DNA from: Azadirachta indica
Lineage: Eukaryota > Streptophyta > Magnoliopsida > Sapindales > Meliaceae
Direction: 5' to 3'
DNA length: 64,000 nucleotides
Assembly (NCBI GenBank): GCA_022749755.1
Contig: CM040453.1
Span: 10,487,368-10,551,367 of the forward strand
A program made the translations under genes and the position numbers. Of the stretch, positions 37,133 to 50,419 are shown piece by piece. Below the pieces are notes generated by a model, which saw only the letters and a list, made by a program, of their open reading frames with translations, was not told the origin of the DNA and made no database searches. Positions within the stretch are counted from its first letter, which is position 1, and every line of letters begins with the position of its first letter.

Positions 37133-37462
37133 TATAAAGGTCTCAGGATTTTATGGAACGGAAACCTTAAAAATTCTTTCGAAGGCAGTGAGGATTCTTC
37201 CAAGGAAAGAAAAATGGATTAAAGCAAAATAGTTGTAATATTTGATTGGAAAACATGAGTGAAAAGGGTGATACTGTTATGTAATGTACCAAGATGAAAT
37301 GTCCTTATTAATATGTGAATTAATGATGCTTGAGGCCCACGCTACAGTTATTGTATGAAGAAAAAATCATATTTATAACGTATTTTCTTTTATTTTCTTC
37401 GTTGATACATCACTAGATCTCTAACTCTTTCTTTTCCTTTTCATAGTGGATATAAATTTTCA
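37133..37462 (+). pseudogene. Inverted relic of SRA gene 3' end, copy 2
   Basis: Counterpart of 13733-14062, with the same internal deletions. Confidence 0.75.
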
Positions 37463-40400
37463 TGCAACCATTAAAGTTCTCCAATTCATTACCTAACGTT
37501 AGAAGAAAATTTGGAGGTTGAAAGAATTAATTATTATGAATGCATGACAACATCAATTAACAAAATATTAAATTTTTTACTATGAGAGAAAGAGTTCAAT
37601 TAACATTTAACTATCTCTTAAATTAAAAAAATTTAAATAAATTATCAGGCTTTATGGAAATACAATTACATCTAATTAATGTATTAAATAAATTGTCAGC
37701 TTATCTTTGCATCCTTTTGTCATTTTAAATTATCACCTTATCTTACATTAATTGATTCAAAAAAAATAACCATGATTGAACCAAATTTCACATTTGTACT
37801 CATCTTTAAATGAAGTTGAAATTTTTATTTCAATTGTAGATACAAATTTTTTTTGTCATTATCTCACTAATTTCAAATTTTCTTTTAGATTTAATTGTAA
37901 CCAGGCCTTTGTAATATAATTTATATGAGTCGGAAACCTCTAAATTAAAATTAATTATCAAACATACTCTTTCTGTTACATTTTCTGCTAACTTTTGTTT
38001 TTGATTTTTGTTGATCAGTGCATTGCCAAGAGTTGATGACTTATAAAGGCTCTTTATTCCATTGATTATGGACAAAATTATCCCTTTAAAAGAGGAAATT
38101 TGGCTTTAAAGAAGTTTTCTTAAACTTTTAGACTATGATTCTATTCAACCTAATGATAAAGATAGCTAACTAATGAGATGGTTTTATTAAATGTTAATTT
38201 GAATTATATAAGTACATTTATAATTCTTTTCTTAAAATAGAGAGTTTATCAAAATTTTGTACATCAATGAATACATTAAATGGTTATTTATATTGATTTG
38301 AAAAATTAACAAAATTATTATATAGATGTGGCGAATTCTTGGCGATTACTTATCCTTTGATGATAATATATTTTAGTTAAAAATCGTTAATTATAATTAT
38401 ATACAATCTTTTATTTGTAGGAGTTGATGCATTAATTAGTACATTAATTAATGACAAAATTTTAAAATCAACCAGTTTAGTTTACGATTTTACATCAATT
38501 AATTTAAAAAAAATAACCATGATTCTTTTGTAGAATGAAATTTCACTCACAATTATATTCATCCTTAAAAGAAGTTGAAATTTTTATTAAAAATATAAAT
38601 AAAAAATTTTCTTTTATTATTTTAGTAATTTCAATTTTTTATTTTTAGTTTATAGTAGTGAAAATGGGTAAACGACAACTAGACCTATGTAGGATAGTCT
38701 GTGTGATATGTTGTAGTCATTTATTCTATGGACATTTGCATTTAATTTTGTTAATTGACATTTATTTAGATTTGATGTGATATCTTCTTGTATGCAATTT
38801 TATACGAATCGCATAAATGAACTGAATGATGATTAATGAAAAGGGAATAAACATTAGAGGTGTCCCCGCCCCATGTGAATGAGCATGAATTTGCAGTAAA
38901 TTCTGGTGAATAAGGATATGTTGAACAGTTTCTATCATGAATACAAATGCATAATTTAGAAAAGGATGTTTTCTGAAAGTTTTAAATTTCTTATTTTGTC
39001 TTTATAAATATAAAAATTATTTTTTCGAGTTTTGAAGACTTTAGAGACTAAGAGAAACAAAGGAACTTGTTTTGCCTCTTAGAGGTTTTTGGCTTATTTT
39101 TTATTTTTTTAACGGAATCATAAAATTTTAGACCATTCATTCCATTCAACCTACTGATAGAGATAGCTAACTAATAAGATGTTTCTCTTAAATGTTAATT
39201 TGAATTATATAAGAATATTCATTAATTCTTTTCTTAAAATGGAGAGTTTGTCAAGATGATTTTCAATAATGGATATAGATAGCTAGCTCAACATTCAACC
39301 AAATTAAACCACAAACATATCGTTTGATGATTAATTCTTGCTTGTAATTCCTTTGCATAATATATATATATATATATTAATATTGTAAAAGGTTATCAGG
39401 ATGGTTCAATCAAGGCTAGATCTAAAAAGTTTAATGTTTAAAATAATTTCAACCTTAATTTAGAGAATCAAAACGGAGTTATGGTTGGTTCCTCAGAGAT
39501 AACTTCTTTATATGTAACTTCTTGTGAATATAGATTAAAAATTATTGCAGTCGATAAATATTAATTGAGTAATTAATTATGAGATTGATGTTAATTGACA
39601 TTATTTGCAACTAATAAGATCTCATCAGTTTGAATTTAATTTAATAGGAACTACTTTCATTATTTCTTCTCTTTTCTCATTAATATTTTAAACTTAAATT
39701 AAACCTAAATGCATGCGAGATTTCATTTCTCTGTTGATAGTTTAGAAAAGAAAGGAATTAATCACTAAATTTCATCACCCTAATCCCACATGCATCTTTT
39801 TATACTGAACACATGTAATGTAAGTATCTGGTCAACCATGAAACAAAAAAAAAAAAAAAAAAAGAGCAGCCCTAATATAACAGGATTACAACATGACCAC
39901 AAATTTAACCATTTATCATAGCCATTGAAAATGTATAGTTGCAATATAACTATCGAATTTATAAAACTTATTTATTAAAAAAATTTCTGCTACTTCAGAT
40001 CACTAATTTTCGTTAATTATTTTATAAATATATGTGTATATATATATATATATATACATATTGAAGTCTCTTTCTCTACCTATATGTGTATTGAGAATTG
40101 AAAAGGGTTCTTGGCTTTAAAGTGCTTTGCTTTTCTTTGTACCAAGTAAAGAAAATAAAATTAACAACTTAATCACCAATCTTAAGAATGTGGAGTTTAA
40201 TTATAGAAATTTTAATTAATGTAATTAAACAATTAGCAAAACCTAATTAATTTAATTTTCCTTCATTTGATATATTTTTCCTGTTAAATATAATGTTAGA
40301 GAATTAGAATGATATGAAATGACTAATCTCCAGAGAATCAGAGGTTTTTTCATTAAAATTTAAAATAAAATTTTTTTTTCTTTATTTTATCGCTTAAGAA

Positions 40401-43250
40401 ATATGCCCGCCAGTTCATTTCATGATGAAATATAAAAATTTTAAAATGATTAAATTAATTCTTTCATTCTTTCATGAATTTAATTATTGTCAAAATCTTT
40501 TTCCCTTCTCTTGCCTCTAAAGGTTTTGGCTTATTTTTTTATTTATTTGAAGGGATTGTAAAAATTTTAGACCATTCATTCTATTCAACTTAATGATAGA
40601 GATAACTAACTAACAAGATGTTTTTATTAAATGTTAATTTGAATTATGTAAGTACATTTTAACATTTATTAATTCTTTTCTTAAAATGGAGAGTTTTGTC
40701 AGAATTTATAATTAAGCTTTTGAAATGAATTGAACTTTCAAATAAGATTGTGTAATACAACAGCAGTAATATTACAAAGTAAAATAAATTATCATGAAAG
40801 TTAAAATTTTCTCTTATTAGTCTCCAAAAGTACTTGTCGGAAGTGGTGGTTGTGGAAAAAAGAATATGGTTACGATATTAGAAAATGTTGAAGATGGCAT
40901 TCAATCTTATGGTGTTGAAATCGCTTCCTCTATAATATTGTATTTTGTTACAATTCATATTAAATACATTTCAACAATATTCATATAATAATAAGTAAAT
41001 TAGTGGCATGACCTAAGTGACATAATAAATTTATTTACAGTCTTAATACCACATAAATTAGGGGAGTAGAATTATAAGGAAAAATAGTAGAATCTACAAT
41101 TAATTTTTATAAGGTTGGGTTCAATTAATTTTCTATTTAATATTATAAAAATCTAAATATCTGGTTCAATCTTCAAACTAAGAATCAAATTTAAGAATCA
41201 GACCATAAAATATAAAAAATTTATAAAAAAATAGTAATGATAATTTCTTTTTAATGTTATAATCTTATATTATTTACAAATCTACTGATATACAATCAAG
41301 AGTCTATTGAGAAGTTAAAAACACTGTTATATCACACCAAGCATTCAGATAATCTACCCTCATTAAATAAGGGAACCTGCTAAAAAATTTATGAGAAATA
41401 CTCACATTTCATAGGTAATTCATATCCCCAATGAGAAATAGAAATCCATCTCATGCTCTTAAAAGGCGTGAGTTCTAACCATCAAGCCACTGGCTTGATG
41501 GCGTAGTAATGATAATTAATATAAATAGGTTTTCACAAATAATCTCGTCATATTTGATCAATCTAAAATTTTAAAAAAATGTAATGAATAATAAATAATG
41601 GATACTTGTTTAGTTCAATTTTTAAAATTTTTTCGAACTCAAATATAATGAATAAATGAACTAATCAATGGCATTGCCATTCTGTCGTTAATTAGTTTAA
41701 GTCGATTCATTTGTTTATTTAGTGGATTTTCTAACTTTTTAATATTTAATTATAATTCGAGTAAAAAAATAAAAATAGTAGCTTAATTGTCATACAACTA
41801 CTATTTTAAATTTAGGATTTGATAGAAAAGAAAGTCACAAAATAAATTTAAAATGTAAAAATTAATCAACATTTAATTGCTAATTAAATTTAAGTTTCGA
41901 TCAAACAATCATAAATGTAGAAGTTTGAGTTTTACGTGTCAAATATAAATGATTTATTTAAATTAAAAAAAGTTAATTGTATACAACTGCAGGTACCGTA
42001 GTTGTCTTATTTGCCGTTGCATGTCATATATTGTCGTTCGTGTTGATTTTTTAATAAAATAAAACTATAATTTTGAAAGAAGTAGAGCATTCACAATTCA
42101 AGAATGCATACGTACATATAAAAATATTTTACCATATTAGATTAAAAAATCATTGATTAAATATAAAGGTTACTGTGTTTAATTATTACCACAGCGGTAA
42201 AAAGAAAGTAAAATTAACCACTAAACTACCATTCTATTGGCTTTTAAAGAATATGGAGTTTAGTTTTAAGAATTTTAATATCTAAACAATTAGCAAAACC
42301 TAATTGATTTTATTTTCAATAATTTATAAACATACATAATAATAATCAAGATGTGTAAGAAATGAAAATTTTCTTTGACACGCCTTGTTACTCTATTTCA
42401 AATTAAAAAAATCAAAATTTTGAAGACTGTTAATGGAGGGTTCACTTTCAAATTAAAAAACTCAGAAAAAAAAATGGTATCTATATATTTGTTTATTTAT
42501 TACAAGCTAAGAATTTTGTAAACAACAAATTTCAACCACTAATTTAATTCTAGAGAGGAGTTAGATTGCTACTCTTTTTTTTTTTATGGCTCTTATTACA
42601 TGTATGCAGCAGTCTTTCCAAAATCACTCATTAAAACGGATGCGCAACTACTGCAGTAAGTGATAAACAAATCAGAAGGGGAAATTTAATTAATATTCAA
42701 CTAACTAAAAAATTTAAAAAAGAAATAAAATTATAAATAATTTTTAAAAAATTTAATTGACATTTAAGTACAAATTAAATTCAATGTTTTGATAAGAAAG
42801 GAAATAGTTAGCATCGTCTAATAAATTCACCATTTAATGAAAATCAAAGGTCTTCGGCTGCTTCCCCACGTCTCATTTAATTACTGAGTGCTTCCTTTTT
42901 TTTTTTCTACTAACGATTTATCAAATTTATTTATTTTCTGAAGGCTTGGCCCTTTGCTTGTACATGATCTTTTTTCTTTCAATTTATTTAATTAATATAT
43001 TAGGAATAAATGATCTTTTTTCTTTCAATTTATTTAATTAATATATTAGGAATAAATATCATTAATTATACGCATTTATTGGCATTTATTTATTTTGATA
43101 GCGTGTAACTTCTTATTCCTATTTCGTGAAGCGTTTGATACGAAATCTTCGATTTGCTTAGCAAGAACTAGCTTTGACATGGGATGCATTGTAATCATCT
43201 ATAGACATTTATTTGCATTGACATGGGATGCGTTGTAATCATCTATAGAC
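37463..43250. other. Copy 2 counterpart of 14063-19840
   Basis: It contains the short ORF at 37830-38075 (minus) and block A3' (about 38480-38770). It also holds dispersed members 4'-6' (38100-38255, 39115-39255, 40553-40702), the exon-like fragment near 40821-40991, the palindrome 41479-41501, and tandem repeats 42965-43056 and 43174-43261. No intact gene was seen. Confidence 0.55.
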
Positions 43251-46200
43251 ATTTATTTGCATTGATTTGATATGTTTCTGTGTGTAGTTTTCATAAAGAA
43301 TCCAGTAAATGAATTGGCTGATGGTTAATAAAAAGAGAAGCAGCAAAATTTTACAAATGGAGATCAGAGCTCTTCAGCTGCTTGGCTTATGACTTAGAAC
43401 TTACGATTTCAAGTTTTAAACCAGCTCCTCCTATTATGTAGCAGTCAGTTGTTGCTAATATCCAACAATTTTTTAACAGTAATTTTTCATTTGAGTTCAG
43501 TTTGAAAATCTGAAAAGTAGCTTTATCCCTTTGATAGTGGGTACAAATTATTCTTATATCATGATAATTTGGTCTTATATGTTGTTTTTTCATACTGAAT
43601 TTTGGATACTTTGAAAGTCTACATACTAAGAATTTTTTTGTTTTTATAACTGAAGTGTGAATATAGTTATTTATATGTTTAAGTATAGTTTATTTTTAAT
43701 TTATATTTAAATTTTTGTCAAAAATATTTTAATATAATTAAGTTAAAAATTTAATTTGTATTTAAATAAACGAATGTCTAGGCAAGTAATATTTTTAATT
43801 TATTTACTAATAAAATTAAAATTTTATTCCTCCAATTGTGACATCTGTCAATTCTCTCTCTTTGATCACCTCTTGCTATCTTATCAGTTGTCATTTATAA
43901 CTAAGTGCAAAACTTTAAAGTCAATATCTGTTCTAATTACGGATTAATTCAATATAATTTATTAATTAATTAATATTAAATATTGCTATTATATATGTTA
44001 ATATATACTTTACAAATTACAAGATGAATTATCTTTATGATGAATTATAGAACGTATGTTGACATTATAATACACATACAATGAATTCTTCGAGGTTTAT
44101 GCCATGCAAAATTGAGAAATTTTATTAAATGTGCCTTTGATGTGTTAGCAGCTCATTTCTTGATTCTAAAGAGGATGAGACCATACTTGTTTGATTTGCA
44201 AATAAAATTAATAATTAGATGCAATTTAATACTCAATTTCCTTTGAAAAGTATCAATTGTCATAGGTTTCTATTTTTTTTTTATTAATGAGAAAATGTGT
44301 AAACCAAAAGGAAAAACTAAGAAAGAAAATAAAATATTCTAAATGATAGTTGTTTGGTTTTCTTGGTGAAATTGAAGAAATTCAAAAAATATAGAAATTT
44401 GCTTCTGCTGCTTGGCTATGTCTCATTTAATCACTAAATTTATCACACAACTAGTATTTATGCATATAATTTGAGAAGATTATGAAAATTTTAGTAGAAA
44501 CTTTCTACATTACTTATTTGAATGAATTTCATCAGTCTTTTTTGTTGTGAAAAAGGATTTACGGGAGTCAGTTTCTGTGAGTGATTAAAAAAAAAATGTG
44601 TTGATGGCACTTACATGTCCTTTATCTTCTTTGATGCTTGTCAAAAAGTTGTTTGAATTTCTTACAGTCTTCCTTCTTATTATGCGAATGAGTTTTCTTG
44701 TGTGCTCACTTCTTTCTCCGAAGGTTTTCTCTTGGTTCATGCATTTAATCTTTTTAATTAACGAGAAAATGAGTGAAATCAAAAGAAAAATTAAAAAGAA
44801 AATGAAATCTTCCTATTTTACACTTCCTTCTTTTCGATTTAATAGCAAAACGATAGTTGTTTGATCTTCTTCGTGAAATTCAGTAAATATAGAAGGCGGA
44901 AATAAATGGGCTTAAGTTTAATTAAACTTGTCTTTTCGGCACGTACTGTTGATCATGCTTCACAGGCTTAAAGTCGGTTCACCTGCGGACGCTGGGCTTG
45001 TGCTAAACCGATGTGGGCTTGAAGCTAAACAGGCAACTATTGTTCAGAAAAAATATACATTTGAAGAAATTATCATTATAGGAAATAAATAATAATGAGT
45101 AGCAATTTACTACATTTGTTAAATAGTTCTTAAACAACTGAGAAAATGTAAACTAACTTACATTTTAAAGCTTTTGGGCGCATGATTTGAATCTATGAAA
45201 CTATAGACATAAGAGAAGCAGCAAGCCACCTTATGAATCCTTGCTGAAACCGTTAATCTAATTTGGCAGAAGTGGCACTGCATCTACCAGAATCAAAATC
45301 ATGTCTGACATTGATTTCTCTGTCAAAAATTGTTGCAGAGTTCAACATACAACTTTCAGGAAAAATTGATTAATCTTAGGTTAGAACTCGTACAATTTTG
45401 TGGTAATATAGGTGGATATATAGGCAGTAAAATACAGATTGGTCAGCAATTTGGGTACTGATTAATTTTATTTTCTTGATTCAACATTACTTGTGAAGTC
45501 AATTGCTACATTGCAATATTTTTCAATGTAATTTAAGATTTAGTGATCCATTTGATTTTTACTGAGGGAATAAAGCGTATTAGTCATGTGAAGTGTGGAG
45601 GATATGCACTTGTAAATTCGAAATTTCATTAGAGGAATCTTGTAATTCATTCCTCTTCGTGACTCCAGCAAAGCTTTGTAATAAGACCCCTAAAAGACTT
45701 AATTGATTTGAGATGCTTGTATATATATTGGATGATATATATATATATATATATATATTGTCCAACTATTGTACGCGGTATTACTACTCCAATCTCCAAT
45801 TTTCGAAATTAAATAATTAATTAAGTTGTAATTGTAGATAATAAAATATGTATTTACACTAGTTGAGTCTGGGCTAGCCGGTTTACAATGAAACAATAAT
45901 GCTTCTAAATATTTATTTCTTTCTTCTTTTTTCCTTGCCAAAAAAAATTGTAATGTTACAAACTTGTGATCATTCCTGATAAACCTTTTTAAAGATTGTA
46001 GATACATTCATATTTTCAAATGTAATATGTAAGAAAATAACTAAATGCCTCAATTATTCCTTTGGACAAAATGAATTATATGATAGTCATCTTTTTTCTC
46101 TTCACTCTAAGATAATTGTAGATATAGAGAGAAAAATAAAAAGGAAAGATAGGACTATAGTCTACATGTTTTTGTGGTTCTTTTGTTTCATTTTTTATTT

Positions 46201-46718
46201 TAATTCTTTTATACAGATTATAAGTTTGAGACAAAGTTAGCTATTGATGTATGCTTCCGCTAGGATCCCGGTCAGGTTAAAATAAGGATTTGCTTATGGA
46301 AAATAAATGCAAACAAATGTCTATGGATGACTGCAACTCATTCCATACTAATGCTATTTGCTTTTTGTACATTAATGAATTAATTAATTAATTAATTAAT
46401 AAAAATATGTTACTACCTTAGTCCATCCGAGAATATCTGTATTCCGAACTTTTTTTCCAACAACGAAACATGTATCTTAGCATGAACTTTTTAATTAAAT
46501 ATGACAAAAGTACGTGCCAAAATATATTTATATCCACTAAGAAAAGGAAAAGAAAGAGTGACGAGAGTGATGTATCATTGAAGAAAATAAAAGAAAATAC
46601 TTTAATACAATAATTGTACTGTGGGCGTCAAGCATCATTCATACATTAATAAGGGTATTTCATTCTCGTATATTCAGTATCACTCGTTTCACTCATGTTT
46701 TCGAATCAAATACTACAA
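43251..46718. other. Diverged 3' flank section, copy 2, next to intact SRA gene
   Basis: Collinear with 19.84-23.3 kb but clearly more diverged. Conserved open stretches without recognisable domain are at 43387-43593 (minus), 44598-44864 (plus) and 45699-46007 (minus). A (TA)n run is at about 45737-45762. The right end is the 3' flank and probable terminator region of the intact SRA gene. Confidence 0.5.
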
Positions 46719-47705
46719 CTATTTTGCCCCAACATTAAATCTTCTTAGCATGAACTTAAAAACTAGTTTATCGAATGGCCCTACTTCATTCCAATAATCA
46801 TCCACAAAGAACAAGCCATCATAAACATAAATTACATTGGAAGAACCATTACGTATTTTACGAATAACCCTCGCAGGAGTTTTTGCCTCCATACTATTCT
46901 TTAAAGCCAGATTTCCTCTTTCAAGCTTTTGATCCTCTATTTCGGTCTTATTTGCTATCTTTGGATTTCCTCCTTTACCTGAATAAATCAATACATCACG
47001 AGACTTTGCGTCATTAGGATAACGTCCCGAATTAACAACACTTGTTGCCAATAATTTCTCACCCACGACTGTCATATAGTCTATACCAGAGGAAAAAAGA
47101 CGATGAAGACCAATCACATTTAATTCACTCATCCATTGAAACTTATCACCCTCTTCTACTCCAGGGATTGAACCTAATCTATTGCTTGTGTTAATCCGTT
47201 TTCCTTTACTTCGGAGAACCCTTGCTGCCTTCAAAAGAATTTTTACAGTTTCCTTTCTACACAATCCTGATGACTTTTCTGCTGCATGCTCTTGCTTGAT
47301 CTTGTAAAACATCTCCTGAAACAAATTCAAAGTCTCCTTCACCATATGACGTTCAAAATCAATTTCTGATTGTTTAACGTTCACAATTTCTTTAGACTCA
47401 CTTCTGACCTCCACTGTAGATTTATTCTTGTCTTTTGAACTTTGATTCCCACACCCATAAGGAAAATCTCTTCTTACAGACAATGCTTTCAAATTTCTTC
47501 GAGGTGGGTATTTCTTAGGCGCAGAGCTCGGTAAAGTGGTGGTCTTCTCCAATGGTTTGGCTTGGTGATGGTGGTCAATCTCTCTGGCCAGCGGTCCACA
47601 TCCTGCTGGAAACGTACAAACAACACTAACTTTCGGACGCTGATTCCGGAGAAATCCTGTAAATCCTTTATCTTGCTCATTTACAAGTGGATTTAACGAA
47701 GCCAT
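46719..47705 (-). CDS. SRA/YDG-domain protein, SUVH5/6-like without SET domain
   Basis: An intronless, uninterrupted frame of 328 codons. I chose the Met at 47703-47705 (MASLNPLVNE); the open frame continues 29 codons upstream, but that part is a TA/CA simple tract resembling 5' UTR. Residues 25-37 (KVSVVCTFPAGCG) and about 74-86 (LSVRRDFPYGCG) match the repeated N-terminal motifs of SUVH5/6 proteins. Residues about 117-140 form a charged helix (FERHMVKETLNLFQEMFYKI). The SRA domain spans about 175-325 with GSIPGVEEGDKFQ, GIDYM, DVLIYSG, DQKLERGNLALKNS, the YDG triplet and KLVFKF. In SUVH proteins this domain binds methylated DNA. The pre-SET/SET domains of an H3K9 methyltransferase are absent; the stop follows the SRA directly. 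It may be a reader or a dominant competitor, but activity is inferred only. It is the only intact gene here. Confidence 0.88.
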   Translation of the reverse strand: MASLNPLVNEQDKGFTGFLRNQRPKVSVVCTFPAGCGPLAREIDHHHQAKPLEKTTTLPSSAPKKYPPRRNLKALSVRRDFPYGCGNQSSKDKNKSTVEVRSESKEIVNVKQSEIDFERHMVKETLNLFQEMFYKIKQEHAAEKSSGLCRKETVKILLKAARVLRSKGKRINTSNRLGSIPGVEEGDKFQWMSELNVIGLHRLFSSGIDYMTVVGEKLLATSVVNSGRYPNDAKSRDVLIYSGKGGNPKIANKTEIEDQKLERGNLALKNSMEAKTPARVIRKIRNGSSNVIYVYDGLFFVDDYWNEVGPFDKLVFKFMLRRFNVGAK

Positions 47706-48180
47706 TTTAAATTGACCTACAATCTCAATACGAAAGCAGAGTATCGCTCCTGCATATATATACACATATATGTGTATGTATGCATTCAACAAACCAAAAA
47801 CGTGTTAGTTATTTGTCAATTAGCACATTTACATCAATTGAGTTTTGACATTATTAGTGAAAACGAAATCAATTCGGTTTTGTTAGTTCATTACATTAAT
47901 TAAAATTTCTATAATTAAACTTCACATTCATTAAACAATTAATGATTATAACACAGTAAATTCCTTCCACACATAGAGGAAGAGAGAGAGTTGTTAGGTG
48001 AATATCAATGTAACTTGTTAATTCAACTAAGAGTTGTACTATCTTTTGAGTTAGGTTCCAAATTAAGAAATATTTAATATAAATACTAAGTTTTAAAATT
48101 CAATTACATATCTATATTTTACAATTAAAAGTTAAATTTCAATATTTATAATTTCTCTTCTCAAAATAATTAATTATATT
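47706..48180 (-). promoter_or_regulatory. 5' flank of the intact SRA gene
   Basis: It includes a TA/CA alternating tract (about 47752-47782) directly upstream of the start, then AT-rich sequence conserved with 1050-1520 in copy 1. The promoter most likely lies here, but I cannot single out a core element amid the AT-rich background. Confidence 0.4.
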
Positions 48181-48320
48181 ACAGAATAATCAAGAGATTA
48201 GTTGAACATGATAACTTTAAGTTTATATTATAATGTAAACTCATTTATATGATTGATCAAAGAATGAATGATAATACATGAAATAAAAGTGTATATTACA
48301 ATGTAAACTCATTTATATTA

Positions 48321-50040
48321 TTGTATATTCTTTTACTCGTTCTTAAATTTGATAGAAATTAAACTCGGTGCAAATATAAGATGAAATCTTGGGCATTTAC
48401 TCAGAAGCTTAGTGTTTTTTGCGACTGTTGCTTTGTTGCTTCTGCTGCTGGGAACTGTTGCCCAGCTGATGAAATAAAATTCAATTGCTGCTTATTGCCC
48501 TGCTGCTCCTATGTTGATGCCCTGCTTGGACCATTACTTCTTTTGTCCAAGTGCTTAGGTTTTGTCATAGAGAGGAGATCTTTTAGTATCTTCTTTTGTC
48601 GTCTTATGATGGTTTGGTGTTTGTTTCACTCCTTTAGTTTTTAATAATATTGTCTATCTTTTGATGTTTAAATTTAGAAAAAAAAAATCTTGGGTGCAAC
48701 TTGATGTTAATATACAATATGTATTAGTGGCATACAATTATTGAACATGATATGTTAGAATATTATCATGATATGTCTCACACTAATTGATATAGATATT
48801 TGAAAAACGGTTAGGTATGAAATTAATTAGTGTTTAATTAATTGCCCATAATTTACCATGATAAGTCCAATTTAAACTTTTTAGTTGAAGTTATTTAATT
48901 TAGTACATAAAAGTGTGTATTATGAGTAAGTCGTGTTGTTTCATCAGTATCTCCTAATTTATCTATAAATTAAAGCTTAACAAATTAGGATCAATCGGTT
49001 ATTTGTACTTATATTTATTTATATACTTATTAAGGTTAATTCAAATGAATTACTGTCTTTTGAGTTGGATTTGTTTTCTCTCAACTCTCAACTTCAAATT
49101 TTAACCTACTTTTTCATTTAGGACAAGTTGACTTTTTCTAAAACTCTCAATATCTTATAGTTTAATTAGTAAGTTGATTACTCCAAATTTTTTTTTCTAA
49201 AATTTCTATTGCCTAATTTTTGTGAATCGAAATTCAATTCAAAGTAAAACCATCTTACAGTTTAAATTTGAATTGAAATAAAATCAATAGTTAAGAAAAA
49301 GTATTGAATCAAAACCAAACCCGTCAAACTTTTAATTTCAGTCCAGTTCCAATTTTTAAAATTTTTTCTTTTGTAGAATTATTATCTCTCTATTTTTTCT
49401 TAAAAATCAAAACAATATTATTTTAGATAACATAATGAAGGAAACAAAATAAAAATTAAAAAAATTTCGATTTTGATCCGATTTGATTTTATTGTATTAT
49501 TCTACTAATACTAAACCAGACCAAATGAGTTGGTCTTCTAAAAAGAGAATTGAAACCACACCAAAACTTTTAGTTTGGGTTCAATCCGATCCAAAATTTT
49601 AAGTATCATTTTTTTTTTGTGCTTATTTGTATTCATAACTAATAATAAGTACATAATTTTATTATTTTCAATATCATATTTATTTAAAAAATAAGTGTCA
49701 TTTTTGTTTAATAAGTTAAAAATTTTTTATTCTTTTAATTTATGCAATGGAATACTTGAAATTATCTTATTTGAGTGTTTATATGAATTTGATTGAATTA
49801 AATTTTTATCATTATACAAATTTTATTAGAAGTGGATCAGTCATTTTATAATTGAATTTATATAGTCTTATTCATTAATCTCTTGATAAGGGCATTAGGC
49901 AATTTATTAATAAATTCCAATCGCACACTCAAAAGCTTTGCAACAAAGGTTAATTTATATTTTCTCAGTTTTTGGAGAACTATATAATAAAATGTTCGTG
50001 CATAGACGTGTTTGATATATTCTCCTAATTACCCAAGAAT
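48321..50040. other. Copy-3-specific segment with a GC-richer open stretch
   Basis: It is absent from copies 1 and 2. An open frame at 48381-48644 (plus, 87 codons) is cysteine- and leucine-rich (CDCCFVASAAGNCC, LLPCCSYVDALLG) and differs in composition from its surroundings. It might be the 3' end of an inserted retroelement, but no domain was recognised. At about 49190-49620 there are scattered GGTTC/CAATCCGAT-type stretches like those in the hAT MITE, too degraded to delimit. Confidence 0.4.
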
Positions 50041-50419
50041 GAGTAAGAGAGAGGTAAGCTGCCAAGAATTATATCTAAAATTTAACCTTTTCTCTTGAAA
50101 ATCATGCCTCTCTTTTGCTCATCTCATTTTCTTGCTTTTCTTTCTCTTACTTTGTCTCTTTTCTATCTTCTTTTTGTATGTTCTCCAAATTAGAATTAGA
50201 AGGAAGAATTTTTGTAAAAACAAAATATGTTATTCAATTTTGATATGAAATTGAATAAGGATACGTTTTGGTAATTTTAACAAATAAATTATTGATTTTA
50301 TTTGCTTTTCAATTTTACGCAAGTCCGTACTGTAAGCTTATTTCTTGTAAATAATAAACATATGTGTTTATTATTATTTCATAAAAACTTTGGGAATCTA
50401 TTTATTAATAAAACAAAAT

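Larger units (their letters stand above)
23393..46820. repeat. Tandem segmental duplication, copy 2
   Basis: This is the second copy of the unit, with the same landmarks as 1-23392. The part from 23393 to about 43250 is nearly identical to copy 1. The part from about 43250 to 46820 is clearly more diverged from 19.84-23.39 kb, with substitutions and small indels every few tens of bases. It ends next to the intact SRA gene of copy 3. Confidence 0.95.

Noticed and set aside
44585..44864. Overlapping ORFs on opposite strands (65 and 88 codons), also at 21178-21457
   Set aside because: Composition is Lys/Ile or Phe/Leu-rich as expected from AT-rich DNA. There is no domain and no support for either strand over the other.
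47706..47792. 29-codon N-terminal extension of the SRA protein
   Set aside because: It is encoded by a TA/CA simple tract that varies between copies. The Met at 47703-47705 starts the conserved part.
49190..49620. Possible second hAT-like MITE in copy 3
   Set aside because: There are scattered CCGAT/GGTTC-like motifs, but no matching termini or target duplication could be found.
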